This document shows, piece by piece, positions 24,825 through 33,580 of a stretch of 62,235 nucleotides of DNA (positions within the stretch are counted from its first letter, which is position 1; the number at the start of each line of letters is the position of its first letter). The stretch lies in NCBI GenBank assembly GCA_020630775.1, contig JAHDIN010000016.1, positions 1,211-63,445 of the forward strand, in the 5' to 3' direction. The stretch comes from Saprospiraceae bacterium (GTDB lineage Bacteria > Bacteroidota > Bacteroidia > Chitinophagales > Saprospiraceae). The notes under the pieces are model-generated. The model made no database searches. It was not told the DNA's origin and was given only the letters and a program-made list of their open reading frames with translations. Both the position numbers and the translations under genes were made by a program.

Positions 24825-26345
24825 ATGAATAAAAATTATTTAATCTCTGGATTGATAGCTTTATTCGTGAGTGCTTTCTCGTTTACAGCTATCCATTATT
24901 TCAGCAAACACAAAACAAAATCGATACTGGTCGAACATGTAAATTCGACTCCGAGTCAAACAGCAGTATTCACAATAAACGAAGATGGAAAGACCATTCC
25001 TTTAGACTTTCAAGAGACTGCGAAAGATGTGCTTGACGCAGTGGTACACATAAAATCAACACACATATATTCAGGCAACACACAGCCATATCAATGGCGA
25101 TCCATCCCTGATCCATTTAAAGATTTTTTTGGAGATGGTCTGGGGCAAAAATTCTTTTTTGAGTCTCCGTCACCAAATCAATCCAAGCAACCAAAAACAA
25201 AATTAGGATCAGGATCAGGAGTTATATTTAGTGACGATGGATATATCATTACCAATAATCATGTCATCGCTGAATCTGATGACATAGAAGTTACTTTACA
25301 TGACAACAGAACTTTCAAAGCACGTGTTGTAGGTACAGATCCATCTACAGACTTAGCGTTGTTACAAATAAAAGCAAAGGATCTTCCTTATGTTCCATTT
25401 GTCGACTCCGATAATGTAAATATCGGACAGTGGGTTATGGCTGTAGGAAATCCGCTAGGACTCAACTCTACGGTAACTGCCGGCATCGTGAGTGCTAAGG
25501 GAAGAAACATTAATATTCTAAAAGAAAAGTATGCCGTAGAGAATTTTATTCAAACTGATGCTGCCATAAACCCAGGCAATAGCGGAGGCGCCTTAGTTAA
25601 TCTTGAAGGTGGCTTAATTGGAATCAATACGGCCATTGCCAGTCCAACAGGCACATTTGCTGGTTATGGTTTTGCCATACCTTCCAATATCGTATCGAAG
25701 GTTATGGAGGACCTTATCGAATTCGGATCTGTCCAACGTGGCGTTTTAGGCATCATGATTAAAACTATTGATGGCAACTTCGCTAAGAAAAACAAGTTAC
25801 ATGTCAGCGAAGGTGTTTATGTAGACAGTCTCTTATCACATTCAGCAGCTGGTAAAGCAGGCATTAAAAAAGGCGACATCATTGTAAAAGTAAATGACAA
25901 TTCTATTAAGACATCCCCAGAATTGCAAGGAGAGATTGCACAATTTAGACCAGGAGATGAAATTGAGATTAGCTACATCAGAAATGGAAAAAGAAAAAAC
26001 ACAAAAGTCATTCTTAACAATAGAGATGGCAATACCAAACTGGCACCCGATAGCGCCTCAGAACTTGAAAGAATATTGGGGATCGAGATGATAGACTTAG
26101 ATAAAAAAATGCTAAACGCCCTAAATATTGATACTGGAATAAAAATCGAGAAAGTATATCCAGGAAAAGTAAAAAAGCACACACAAATGCAAGATGGCTT
26201 TATCATCACCCACATAGATGGTGAAAAAGTCAAGGACAAAGAAAATTTCTTTAAAACATTAAAAAAGAAAAAAGGTGGTGTAATGCTCCAAGGCATCTAT
26301 GAAGATATACCTGGAGAATACTATTACGCCTTTGGTATGGAATAA
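24825..26345 (+). CDS. HtrA/DegP-family periplasmic serine protease
   Basis: The 506-aa protein has an N-terminal signal sequence or anchor (about 5-25). The trypsin-like domain has the full catalytic triad: H146 in ITNNHVIAES, D176 in DPSTDLALLQI and S253 in NPGNSGGALV. Two PDZ domains follow (about 290-390, beginning QRGVLGIMI; and about 410-506, with IKIEKVYPGKVKKH). A charged/aromatic loop (about 80-125) matches the LA loop of DegP. These proteases degrade or refold damaged envelope proteins. It follows Hsp20 and precedes two small exported paralogous proteins that may be linked to it. Confidence 0.95.
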   Translation: MNKNYLISGLIALFVSAFSFTAIHYFSKHKTKSILVEHVNSTPSQTAVFTINEDGKTIPLDFQETAKDVLDAVVHIKSTHIYSGNTQPYQWRSIPDPFKDFFGDGLGQKFFFESPSPNQSKQPKTKLGSGSGVIFSDDGYIITNNHVIAESDDIEVTLHDNRTFKARVVGTDPSTDLALLQIKAKDLPYVPFVDSDNVNIGQWVMAVGNPLGLNSTVTAGIVSAKGRNINILKEKYAVENFIQTDAAINPGNSGGALVNLEGGLIGINTAIASPTGTFAGYGFAIPSNIVSKVMEDLIEFGSVQRGVLGIMIKTIDGNFAKKNKLHVSEGVYVDSLLSHSAAGKAGIKKGDIIVKVNDNSIKTSPELQGEIAQFRPGDEIEISYIRNGKRKNTKVILNNRDGNTKLAPDSASELERILGIEMIDLDKKMLNALNIDTGIKIEKVYPGKVKKHTQMQDGFIITHIDGEKVKDKENFFKTLKKKKGGVMLQGIYEDIPGEYYYAFGME

Positions 26346-26376
26346 TATTATTTAATAATTAAAATTTTTAAAAACA

Positions 26377-26730
26377 ATGAAGACACTAATTATCAAAATG
26401 ATGTTACTCGGTTTGATTATGCAGTTTACCCCTACTATCCATGCATCAATTAACCATGAATCAATCATCATGATTGATAACAACTCCGACAAAGACAAAT
26501 TAATGGACAAGTATGTGTGGCTCGATAGAAAGGTGAGCCAGTCAAAAAGTGTAAAAGCCATTAAAGAAATGATTTCAAATCAAGGCCATACTTACTTGAT
26601 GATGCAAAAAGGTGATAAGGTGGAGCTATATACTGAAAGAGGAAATCTCTATTCTACCTTTTCTTCTGAGGCCGACTGCAAAAAAGTATGCCGCCTAAAA
26701 GAAGGAAATCTAAAATGGACCAACTCATAA
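26377..26730 (+). CDS. small exported protein, first of a paralogous pair
   Basis: The 117-aa protein has a signal peptide (1-23, ending IHAS). The mature part contains LMDKYVWLDRKV, HTYLMMQKGDKVELYTERGNLY and a C-terminal CKKVCRLKEGNLKW. These features line up with the protein at 26836-27201 (DKYEWIND, NYIVVKSENATTMYTISGDKY, CKEFYKLKDSPLQW), so the two are paralogues. I know no named family. It lies 31 nt after the HtrA gene and is probably cotranscribed with it, which fits a periplasmic partner or substrate of the protease. That role is an inference. Confidence 0.65.
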   Translation: MKTLIIKMMLLGLIMQFTPTIHASINHESIIMIDNNSDKDKLMDKYVWLDRKVSQSKSVKAIKEMISNQGHTYLMMQKGDKVELYTERGNLYSTFSSEADCKKVCRLKEGNLKWTNS

Positions 26731-26768
26731 TTTATTTAGGTTGACGGTAACAAAAGTTGGTTCATTTA

Positions 26769-26803
26769 GCTGCTGACTATTATAAAGTCAGCAGCACTTT
26801 TTT
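26769..26803 (+). terminator. rho-independent terminator
   Basis: The perfect 10-bp stem GCTGCTGACT / AGTCAGCAGC has a 7-nt loop and is followed by ACTTTTTTG. It ends the HtrA transcript. Confidence 0.9.
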
Positions 26804-26835
26804 GAATTTATTTTACAAACTTCAAACACATAATC

Positions 26836-27201
26836 ATGTACAAAATATTATTAACAATCTCATTATTCCTTTTAACGTTTTCATTAGCATTTGGACAAAC
26901 TAATAAATTGGATACACAAAAAATTAGTGCTATTCAGGAGATATTAGACAAATACGAATGGATCAATGACCTAAATCTTGAATCACTCAACGATGAGGTT
27001 GAAATCAAGGAATACAGTGCTCCTAATGGCACTAATTACATTGTTGTAAAATCTGAAAACGCCACAACCATGTATACAATCAGCGGAGATAAATATTGCA
27101 CAAATCACAGCGAATTAAATTGCAAAGAATTTTATAAACTGAAAGACAGTCCATTGCAATGGAAAGGTCAATTTAAGTCAGTTATAGCAGATAAAAAGTA
27201 A
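26836..27201 (+). CDS. small exported protein, second of a paralogous pair
   Basis: The 121-aa protein has a clear signal peptide (1-20, ending AFGQ). The mature part shares with the 26377-26730 product the landmarks DKYxW, a Tyr followed by hydrophobics, (L/M)YT, a G-x-x-Y turn, and C-K-x-x-x-x-L-K-x-x-x-L-x-W. It has two cysteines near the end (CTNHSELNC). It has its own flanking terminators on both sides, so it may be expressed separately from its paralogue. Function is unknown. Confidence 0.65.
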   Translation: MYKILLTISLFLLTFSLAFGQTNKLDTQKISAIQEILDKYEWINDLNLESLNDEVEIKEYSAPNGTNYIVVKSENATTMYTISGDKYCTNHSELNCKEFYKLKDSPLQWKGQFKSVIADKK

Positions 27202-27235
27202 TTTAAGCTTGGTCATTATAATATATTGATCATAT

Positions 27236-27268
27236 TGGGAAAGGTGCACAATCTGGCCTTTCCCATTT
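27236..27268 (+). terminator. rho-independent terminator
   Basis: TGGGAAAGG (27236-27244) pairs with CCTTTCCCA (27257-27265), followed by TTT. It lies 34 nt after the stop at 27201. Confidence 0.65.
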
Positions 27269-27307
27269 AAAAATTAATAATTGTTTAATCCAATAAAGCA
27301 CAACAAG

Positions 27308-27487
27308 ATGAAACAAATATTAGATAAAGACATTAATCAAAATCAAGCCAAAACAGAACAAAAAATAAAACTCTTAAAAACTGAAAAAGACAAATACCTC
27401 CTAAAATTCCCCAACATAGATATCCCTGTAGAAGTCAACGCTTACATATATAATCAGATCATGTCACAAGACAATCCCACGAACTAA
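27308..27487 (+). CDS. 59-aa hypothetical protein
   Basis: Starting from the ATG at 27308 the product has a Lys/Gln/Glu-rich helical first half (KDINQNQAKTEQKIKLLKTE) and ends in PNIDIPVEVNAYIYNQIM. There is no signal peptide or membrane helix. I do not recognise a family. It sits 107 nt after the second exported paralogue and upstream of the sigma-factor operon. The composition is consistent with a real small gene, but evidence is limited. Confidence 0.45.
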   Translation: MKQILDKDINQNQAKTEQKIKLLKTEKDKYLLKFPNIDIPVEVNAYIYNQIMSQDNPTN

Positions 27488-27656
27488 AAAGGTACTTTAA
27501 TCCTCATTAATCATAGATTTTAACTTAAGATTAAACTTAGCCTTGCCTACGCAGCATTTAATACTGCTAAATTAGTATGACTTAACATACTGAATTTCAA
27601 TTACTTAGCTTATCATTAAAATAAATATCAAGTATTTTTACGAAATCATGAACCAA

Positions 27657-27711
27657 CAGTAGTAATTTTGGTTATGATAGTAATACTACTAGCATACAAA
27701 ATGTTACTACT
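27657..27711. promoter_or_regulatory. candidate TetR-type operator upstream of the sigma/TetR operon
   Basis: The 55 bp before the sigma-factor ATG contain repeated AGTA/TACT words: AGTAGTAA at 27657, AGTAATACTA at 27679-27688, and AAAATGTTACTA at 27698-27709. Two of these (AGTAATACTA, and TAGTAACATTT as the complement of the last) recur at 42396-42405 and 42352-42362, next to the other TetR-like paralogue. Confidence 0.4.
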
Positions 27712-28203
27712 ATGATTACGAAAAAACAAACAATCGAATTCAACACCTTAGAGCCCTACTTAAGAGGCTTAGCATTCTCCTTCACAAGGAACAATGTGGA
27801 CGCAGAAGATCTCTACCAAGAAACAATTGAACGCGCTATCAGAAAGATTCATCTATTTCAAGAAGGTACGAGTTTGAAAAACTGGAGTTCGACTATTATG
27901 CGCAATATTTTCATCAACGATTATCGTAAGAAAAAGAAAATGCAAACCAGTTATGTAGAGCCTGGTAGCTATATCCACCACACCCTTGCAGTTTCCAATA
28001 AAGCGGAAGCTCATTTAGAGCTCGAAGAAGTAAATAAGGAAATAGCCAAGTTACCTAATGATTATCAAACGATTATTGATTTCGTAAAATATGGATATCA
28101 ATACAAAGAGATTGCAGACAAACTCCAGCTTCCTTTAGGTACAATAAAAAGTAGAATACACTTTGCAAGGAAGAAATTAAATAGTAGAATCTCTAGAGCA
28201 TAA
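27712..28203 (+). CDS. ECF sigma factor without adjacent anti-sigma gene
   Basis: The 163-aa ECF sigma-70 protein has region 2 (about 10-80; RNNVDAEDLYQETIERAIRKI and NWSSTIMRNIFINDYRKKKK) and region 4 (about 100-158; PNDYQTIIDFVKYGYQYKEIADKLQLPLGTIKSRIHFARKKL). No anti-sigma gene adjoins it. Instead a TetR-like regulator begins 2 nt after its stop codon, suggesting transcriptional control through the regulator. A cluster of AGTA/TACT repeats lies immediately upstream. Targets are unknown. Confidence 0.9.
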   Translation: MITKKQTIEFNTLEPYLRGLAFSFTRNNVDAEDLYQETIERAIRKIHLFQEGTSLKNWSSTIMRNIFINDYRKKKKMQTSYVEPGSYIHHTLAVSNKAEAHLELEEVNKEIAKLPNDYQTIIDFVKYGYQYKEIADKLQLPLGTIKSRIHFARKKLNSRISRA

Positions 28204-28205
28204 TT

Positions 28206-28916
28206 ATGAAAAACTTGAATGTAACAATCAATATTAACGATGATATATATCTGAAGGATCCTACCACAACAGAGTTGGGTAAGAAGATACTATTTAACAG
28301 CATCATTCTGATTGACAAACTGGGTATTGAGGATTTTAACTTCAAAAAATTAGCGCAAAGAATTTCTTCTACAGAGTCATCTATTTACAGATATTTTGAA
28401 AACAAACACTACCTTTTTATATATCTCATTAATTGGTATTGGAATTGGATGTCTATTAGGATAGAGATAGCATTGCAAAACCTTACTGACCCTAATGAGA
28501 AAATCAAAAGAATCATAAAGGCATTAATTGAGAATTCGTTTATCAATATGGATGTACCATTTATAGACGAAGAAGTGCTCCATAGAATAATAGTTAGAGA
28601 AGGTACTAAAGCTTACCACCATAAAACGGTAGATACGGATAATGACTATGGTTTCTTCTTAGCATATAAAGCACTTTGCAAAAAAATAAGCTTGGTATTC
28701 TTAGAAGTTAATCCTAATTACCCATACCCAAAAACACTAGCCTCTACACTTTTAGAAGTGTGTAATAGTAACATTTATTTCGCCAAACATTTACCTAGAT
28801 TAACTGATCTACAATTCAACAATGACCTTGAAGGAATGAGTAATGATCTTTTTGACATGCTCTATACCATGACACAAGCGAATTTAACATACGACCACAA
28901 GCAGAATAGTGAATGA
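28206..28916 (+). CDS. TetR/AcrR-like regulator, paralogue 1
   Basis: The 236-aa protein has a TetR-type N-terminal helix-turn-helix (about 15-75): LGKKILFNSIILIDKLGIEDFNFKKLAQ, the recognition helix STESSIYRYFENKHYLF, then a helical ligand/dimerisation domain. It is clearly related along its length to the protein at 41648-42331 (shared SIYRYFENKH, GFF-PYK, YAK-LPRLT landmarks). The insert EVLHRIIVREGTKAYHHKTVD is conserved in both. It is coupled to the sigma gene (2-nt gap) and followed by the SPFH lipoprotein. The effector is unknown. Confidence 0.8.
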   Translation: MKNLNVTININDDIYLKDPTTTELGKKILFNSIILIDKLGIEDFNFKKLAQRISSTESSIYRYFENKHYLFIYLINWYWNWMSIRIEIALQNLTDPNEKIKRIIKALIENSFINMDVPFIDEEVLHRIIVREGTKAYHHKTVDTDNDYGFFLAYKALCKKISLVFLEVNPNYPYPKTLASTLLEVCNSNIYFAKHLPRLTDLQFNNDLEGMSNDLFDMLYTMTQANLTYDHKQNSE

Positions 28917-28958
28917 TACATTGAAACTTATTAATTGAATCATCAAAAAATCTTAGCC

Positions 28959-29744
28959 ATGAAAAGTAACCTAATCAAATCAGCCATTGCCCTACTCCTG
29001 TGTAGTCTATTTTTATCTAGCTGCGTCACCATACGCCAAGGAGAAGTTGGTGTAAAAAGGAAATTTGGAAAATTCTCTGACCGAGGATACACAGAAGGTT
29101 TAAGAACCTATAATCCACTATTTTCTAGAATCATCATTGTCTCTACTCAAACCGAAAATTTAGAAGTAGGTCTTAACATTCCTTCTAAAGAAGGTTTAAA
29201 TATTTTCTCAGAGGTCAGTATTCTTTACAATATTAATCCCAAGGACGCTCCTGAACTATTGAGAAATATAGGTACAGATTATGAAGAAAACGTGATACTA
29301 CCTGTATTCCGATCAGCTGTAGCTGATGTTTCAGCTAACTACTTCGCTAAAGACATGCATACTGGAGAGAGAGACAATATCGAGATAGCGATCAAAGAAA
29401 AGATGATGAATTACCTAGATGACAAGGGGATCGAAATTGAAGCCGTACTTCTAAAAAGCATACAGCTACCTCAAAGTTTAGCAATGGCTATTGAAGAAAA
29501 GCTAGAAGCTGAACAACAGGCAGAACGTATGGAATTTGTCATCACTCAAACTGAAAGAGAGGCCGAGCAGAAAAGAATCGAAGCAGCTGGTATCAGAGAT
29601 GCCCAAATAATTATATCTGAAGGCTTAGATCAAAGGGTGCTTCAATTCAAATCCCTTGAGGCATTCGAAAAACTAGCTAACTCAACAAATGCAAAAGTTA
29701 TCATATCAGACGGTGATATGCCTATCATTCTGAATGATAAATAA
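28959..29744 (+). CDS. SPFH/prohibitin-domain lipoprotein
   Basis: From the ATG at 28959 the protein is 261 aa with a lipobox (FLSSC) at about residue 22. The SPFH domain follows (about 25-180; RQGEVGVKRKFGKF, GLNIFSEVSILYNINPKDAPELL, IEIEAVLLKSIQLPQ). A coiled-coil segment rich in E/A/Q (EKLEAEQQAERMEFVITQ) precedes the end GDMPIILNDK. Prohibitin-like proteins form ring or cage oligomers at membranes and often partner proteases. Here the anchor is a lipid rather than a membrane helix, so it should face the periplasm. An upstream TTG at 28935 is a less likely start. It is probably cotranscribed with the sigma and TetR-like genes. Confidence 0.83.
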   Translation: MKSNLIKSAIALLLCSLFLSSCVTIRQGEVGVKRKFGKFSDRGYTEGLRTYNPLFSRIIIVSTQTENLEVGLNIPSKEGLNIFSEVSILYNINPKDAPELLRNIGTDYEENVILPVFRSAVADVSANYFAKDMHTGERDNIEIAIKEKMMNYLDDKGIEIEAVLLKSIQLPQSLAMAIEEKLEAEQQAERMEFVITQTEREAEQKRIEAAGIRDAQIIISEGLDQRVLQFKSLEAFEKLANSTNAKVIISDGDMPIILNDK

Positions 29745-29775
29745 GATACTTTACTATTGCTGACTTAATGACAAT

Positions 29776-29801
29776 AGAGGGATAGCAAAGGCTGTCCCTC
29801 T
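29776..29801 (+). terminator. stem-loop after the SPFH gene
   Basis: AGAGGGA (29776-29782) and TCCCTCT (29795-29801) pair around a 12-nt loop. No U-tract follows (an A-run does), so the terminator call is weak. Confidence 0.45.
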
Positions 29802-29828
29802 CTTAAAAAAAACACCAAAGTGAACCTT

Positions 29829-31010
29829 ATGAAATACTTCTATATATATACGCTGATACTATTCACTTCTCTCTTAAACCTTAACGCACAAGATCAATGG
29901 ATAAAGGAAGGAGACAATCATTTTAAACAACTTAATACTGATAAAGCACTACAAGCTTACAGTAAGCATATCGAACTGAATCCAGCAGATGCCATAGCTT
30001 ACATTAAAAGGTCTAAGGTTTACGAATTTACTGGCCGTTCGCAAGAAGCTATTCAAGACAGACAAATGGCGCAGTCTATTAATCCATATGTCCTTAAACA
30101 TGTAGACCCTATTTACAGAACACAATTACTGTCAAAAAAACCTTTTAAATATGATTCTGAGAATAATCTTGGATTCAAGAAGTCGCCAGCCAGACTCGAA
30201 GATTATCTCACTTCGATTAGAAAGATCGATCAAAATTTATCTTATGACTCTTTAGTGGTTACCATTATTAAATATTTAAACGATCAAAATATTGATGCAG
30301 CTAGAAACTCAATTGCAGCTATAAGTATTAATAAAAACAATGCGTCGATTATTTATGATTTGGATGGATTGATAAATTTTCAAGAAGGCAATATATCTAC
30401 TGCACTAGATCAATTCACTGCAGCAATTGAATCAGAGCCCTACTTTTCAATACCTTATCACAATAGAGCCATATGCTTCAAATTACTCGGTCAATTAGAG
30501 AATGCTGAAACAGATCTAGAAACAGCCATTGGTTTGGATGATAATATATCCATCTATTATTTCTCTTTGGCAAAGCTATATGAATTACAGGGTAAAAAAC
30601 TTAAGGCTAAAGAAACATATGCACAAGCTATAAATTTAGAAGAGGACTATTATGAAGCCTTGACTAATTATGGATTGCTCTTAAAAGGCCTAGGCGAAAT
30701 AGATGAGGGTATTGAGTTATTATACAACCTGATTGCCAAAGATTACGACAAAGTGGAAAACCTGTTTTTAAAAGGAAACATGCATTTCATTTACGGTAAT
30801 TATGATGAAGCTATAAACAACTTTGATGACTATCTTGATATCTACCAGGATGATCATGATGCATTATTTAATCGTGGACTTTCTGAAATATTATTACAAA
30901 ATCAAGACGAAGGCTGCAAGGATATCAGATCAAGCTTAGATATCGAATACATACCAAGTCGTGTTAGAATACATGATTCTTTATGCACGTCAGCATATAA
31001 TGGTTTATAA
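29829..31010 (+). CDS. exported TPR protein
   Basis: From the ATG at 29829 the protein is 393 aa with a signal peptide (1-21, ending LNAQ). Tetratricopeptide repeats fill the rest, with at least eight units visible (for instance GDNHFKQLNTDKALQAYSKHIELNP and YDEAINNFDDYLDIYQDDHDALFNRG). TPRs form a superhelix for protein binding, so it is probably a periplasmic scaffold. The gene ends in a strong terminator (31071-31110). No catalytic part is present. Confidence 0.85.
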   Translation: MKYFYIYTLILFTSLLNLNAQDQWIKEGDNHFKQLNTDKALQAYSKHIELNPADAIAYIKRSKVYEFTGRSQEAIQDRQMAQSINPYVLKHVDPIYRTQLLSKKPFKYDSENNLGFKKSPARLEDYLTSIRKIDQNLSYDSLVVTIIKYLNDQNIDAARNSIAAISINKNNASIIYDLDGLINFQEGNISTALDQFTAAIESEPYFSIPYHNRAICFKLLGQLENAETDLETAIGLDDNISIYYFSLAKLYELQGKKLKAKETYAQAINLEEDYYEALTNYGLLLKGLGEIDEGIELLYNLIAKDYDKVENLFLKGNMHFIYGNYDEAINNFDDYLDIYQDDHDALFNRGLSEILLQNQDEGCKDIRSSLDIEYIPSRVRIHDSLCTSAYNGL

Positions 31011-31070
31011 GTTTACAATTACATCAAACTTGGAATTAAGATCCTTTTTTATATAATTCGTGAAATTTTT

Positions 31071-31110
31071 AGCCTTCGCCCACTTATCCTTGGCGAAGGC
31101 TTTTTTCTTT
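31071..31110 (+). terminator. rho-independent terminator
   Basis: AGCCTTCGCC (31071-31080) and GGCGAAGGCT (31092-31101) form a perfect 10-bp stem followed by TTTTTCTTTT. Confidence 0.92.
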
Positions 31111-31136
31111 TATTACAGAATAGCTATTTTTAAATT

Positions 31137-32342
31137 ATGCGATTCATATCAATTCTAGCATTCTTGCTGATACAAACATGGGGACTATTGGGCCAAAAAA
31201 ACATTACCAATTTCATCTTTGGCCATTCACTTATCAATCACGAATTTCAAGTTAATCCTACGCCAAGCCAAGAGACTTCAGTACCGCATTGGTTTCATGA
31301 TTTAGCTATCGCATCTGGTCACAACTATACAGTAAGTGGTCAATATGGCTTTCTTACACAGCATGTAAATTTGCCTCCAATTGCTCAATGGGGATTTGAC
31401 AATGTACCTGGTGCTTGGGACTCAGATAACGAACCTTTTACTGATGCTGACTTCTCGCATATCTTAATCACCCCAGCCAACTTCGCCCAATGGCAAGCAC
31501 CAAACATCAATTACTTTAACGAAAATACTTCCCCAGTCCAAGCAACAGTTGACATATTTGAATGGTGCTTGGCACAAGAACCTGACATCAAATTATTTAT
31601 ATATGAAAATTGGCCAGACATGGCCCCGTATCTTTCTGCAGACTTTCCCCCTAACGATCAAGAATGGGACGCCTATAACGCTTACACTAACGGCGATTTT
31701 CATCAATGGTTTTTAGAATATCATGATCTAGTTTTAGAAAACATGCCCAACAATGCTTGCGTTAAAATGATTCCTGTCGGTCCGGCCATCAGCACCGTAC
31801 TCAACCAAGCACCATTCAACCAGATACCTGTCACTGATTTATATGAAGATGATGCCCCTCATGGAAGACCAAATATTTATTTCATAGCTGCTCTTGTAAG
31901 TTACATGGCCATGTATGAAGAAAAACCGTCGAGCAATTACCCAATCCAAAATATCATCCATCCTATTCTTTCTGACAATTATCAACTTTGCGTAGATATC
32001 ATTTGGGATTACCTTCAATCCTTTAATTTTTCGAATGGAGAAAGTCGTGTATTTTGCAACAACCCTATACTCAGTCAAACTGAAATTTCGACAAATCAGA
32101 GTAGCTTTCGGGTATTTCCAAATCCTGCCAAAGCAATAATTAATATCGAAAGCAAGCTTAATAAATTTGATGGACCTCTAAGTTTTGAAATATTCAATTC
32201 ATTTGGACAAGTCATACAAAATGGTCAACTCAACAATAATGTAACCTCAATTACTCTGGGCCAAACCAGAAGCCAATTTGCTTATATTCTAATAAGAGAC
32301 AAAAATGGGAAGGTTATTTATCAAGAAAAAATAATTATGTAA
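31137..32342 (+). CDS. SGNH-hydrolase-like secreted protein with T9SS sorting domain
   Basis: The 401-aa protein has a signal peptide (1-19). Two spots fit an SGNH/GDSL hydrolase: FIFGHSLI near the N-terminus (Ser in G-x-S-L, about residue 30) and EDDAPHGRPNIYFIAAL (about 237-253), which matches the D-x-x-H catalytic block. The oxyanion Gly and Asn blocks are not certain. The C-terminal T9SS type A domain (about 325-401; VFPNPAKAIINIES) marks it for type IX export. It would be an esterase or deacetylase-like enzyme if the fold is right; the substrate is unknown. It is a single-gene unit after a strong terminator. Confidence 0.68.
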   Translation: MRFISILAFLLIQTWGLLGQKNITNFIFGHSLINHEFQVNPTPSQETSVPHWFHDLAIASGHNYTVSGQYGFLTQHVNLPPIAQWGFDNVPGAWDSDNEPFTDADFSHILITPANFAQWQAPNINYFNENTSPVQATVDIFEWCLAQEPDIKLFIYENWPDMAPYLSADFPPNDQEWDAYNAYTNGDFHQWFLEYHDLVLENMPNNACVKMIPVGPAISTVLNQAPFNQIPVTDLYEDDAPHGRPNIYFIAALVSYMAMYEEKPSSNYPIQNIIHPILSDNYQLCVDIIWDYLQSFNFSNGESRVFCNNPILSQTEISTNQSSFRVFPNPAKAIINIESKLNKFDGPLSFEIFNSFGQVIQNGQLNNNVTSITLGQTRSQFAYILIRDKNGKVIYQEKIIM

Positions 32343-32532
32343 ATATCGGTTACTCTTCTATACCTCAACTGAAGGTCCAAACTATTGGTTAGGTCAACCA
32401 GAATTACACTTTAGAGCTTAAAGATCATAAGAATACATAGTTAGGATTTAATTCCGAAGCCCCGAATTTGTTAAATTAAAATACATTAACTATTGTAATT
32501 CAACAAAACGTTTTCAAGATGATCAGAATAAT

Positions 32533-33426
32533 ATGAAAAAAAATTTAACAATATCCATAATATTAACCTTTGCGACGATATCATGTCTTGAAATAAAAGA
32601 AGAACAAATAAAGTCAAATCCTCGAATAGGTCATCTAAATGAATTTAACCCACTTCAACAAAAAATAAAAAGTCAATCAAATACGGTTGATACATGTTTA
32701 TATCTAGATTATTTCAATCAAATAGAAAAAGCTCGAATAGCTTACTTCAATGAAAGCTTCGAAAAAGCAAATGAATTATACAAGAAAGCTTTTACAAGCA
32801 TTCCATTCCCTTTAGGTGAAGATTTAAAAACCGCGGTCGAAGTAGCGACAAAAAATAATGATTCAGAATTCCTCTATAGCATTTCAATCATTCTTGCAAA
32901 AGGCGGTATTCCACTTGAGTATTTCAATCGATTTTCAAATCACAATTGGTTTAAAGAATTTAAAACCAGTTATAATTCGTACCAAGAATACTATCATAAT
33001 CATTTTAATAAAAATGTTCGAATCAAACTATTTGAATTAAGAAAAATAGATTCGACTTATAATGAAAAATATCATAGTTGGAGAAAAGGCGAAATCGAAC
33101 TATCTTTAGAAGAACTGACAAGTACTGCTAAACATACTATTTATAGCTTTAAATCTTATGTAGAGCAATTTGGATTCCCGTCAGAACAAATTTTGGGGTA
33201 TCATTTTGGAGATAAAAATATATCATCTTATCCAATATCAGTTCTACTCATACATGCATTCCAAAGAGGTGAATATTTATACATTGATGAATTTGAGAAA
33301 TTGCTTTGTGAAGGAAAACTAACTCCTGGAATAATAGCACAAGTAAGTTCAATTAAAGGATTTAGTAATGGTACTGGTATTGAACAAGAGATGAAAATCA
33401 GATACCAAAAATTTAAATCCGAGTGA
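32533..33426 (+). CDS. lipoprotein of unknown function
   Basis: The 297-aa protein has a lipobox (TISC, about residue 18) followed by LEIKEEQ. Residues about 60-110 (YFNQIEKARIAYFNESFEKANELYKKAF) look like a TPR unit and are followed by a long helical region. There are no recognisable catalytic motifs. Comparable lipoproteins with a single degenerate TPR are frequent and unnamed in Bacteroidota. It converges on the DUF4331 gene, with the terminator at 33524-33559 between them. Confidence 0.6.
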   Translation: MKKNLTISIILTFATISCLEIKEEQIKSNPRIGHLNEFNPLQQKIKSQSNTVDTCLYLDYFNQIEKARIAYFNESFEKANELYKKAFTSIPFPLGEDLKTAVEVATKNNDSEFLYSISIILAKGGIPLEYFNRFSNHNWFKEFKTSYNSYQEYYHNHFNKNVRIKLFELRKIDSTYNEKYHSWRKGEIELSLEELTSTAKHTIYSFKSYVEQFGFPSEQILGYHFGDKNISSYPISVLLIHAFQRGEYLYIDEFEKLLCEGKLTPGIIAQVSSIKGFSNGTGIEQEMKIRYQKFKSE

Positions 33427-33523
33427 AAAAATACACTATACATATCCATCCGTGATGACCGAATAACACACCTCCAGTAAGAGAAGCTGAATACGATTTT
33501 CCTTAATGCACACTAGAACTTAT

Positions 33524-33559
33524 AACAAAAAAAAGGAGGCCACTAACAGCGACCTCCTT
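33524..33559 (-). terminator. rho-independent terminator of the DUF4331 gene
   Basis: AAGGAGG (33533-33539) pairs with CCTCCTT (33553-33559). In the minus direction it is followed by eight T residues. It lies 21 nt past the stop codon at 33581. Confidence 0.9.
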
Positions 33560-33580
33560 CACATAGTCCTCCAACAAAAC

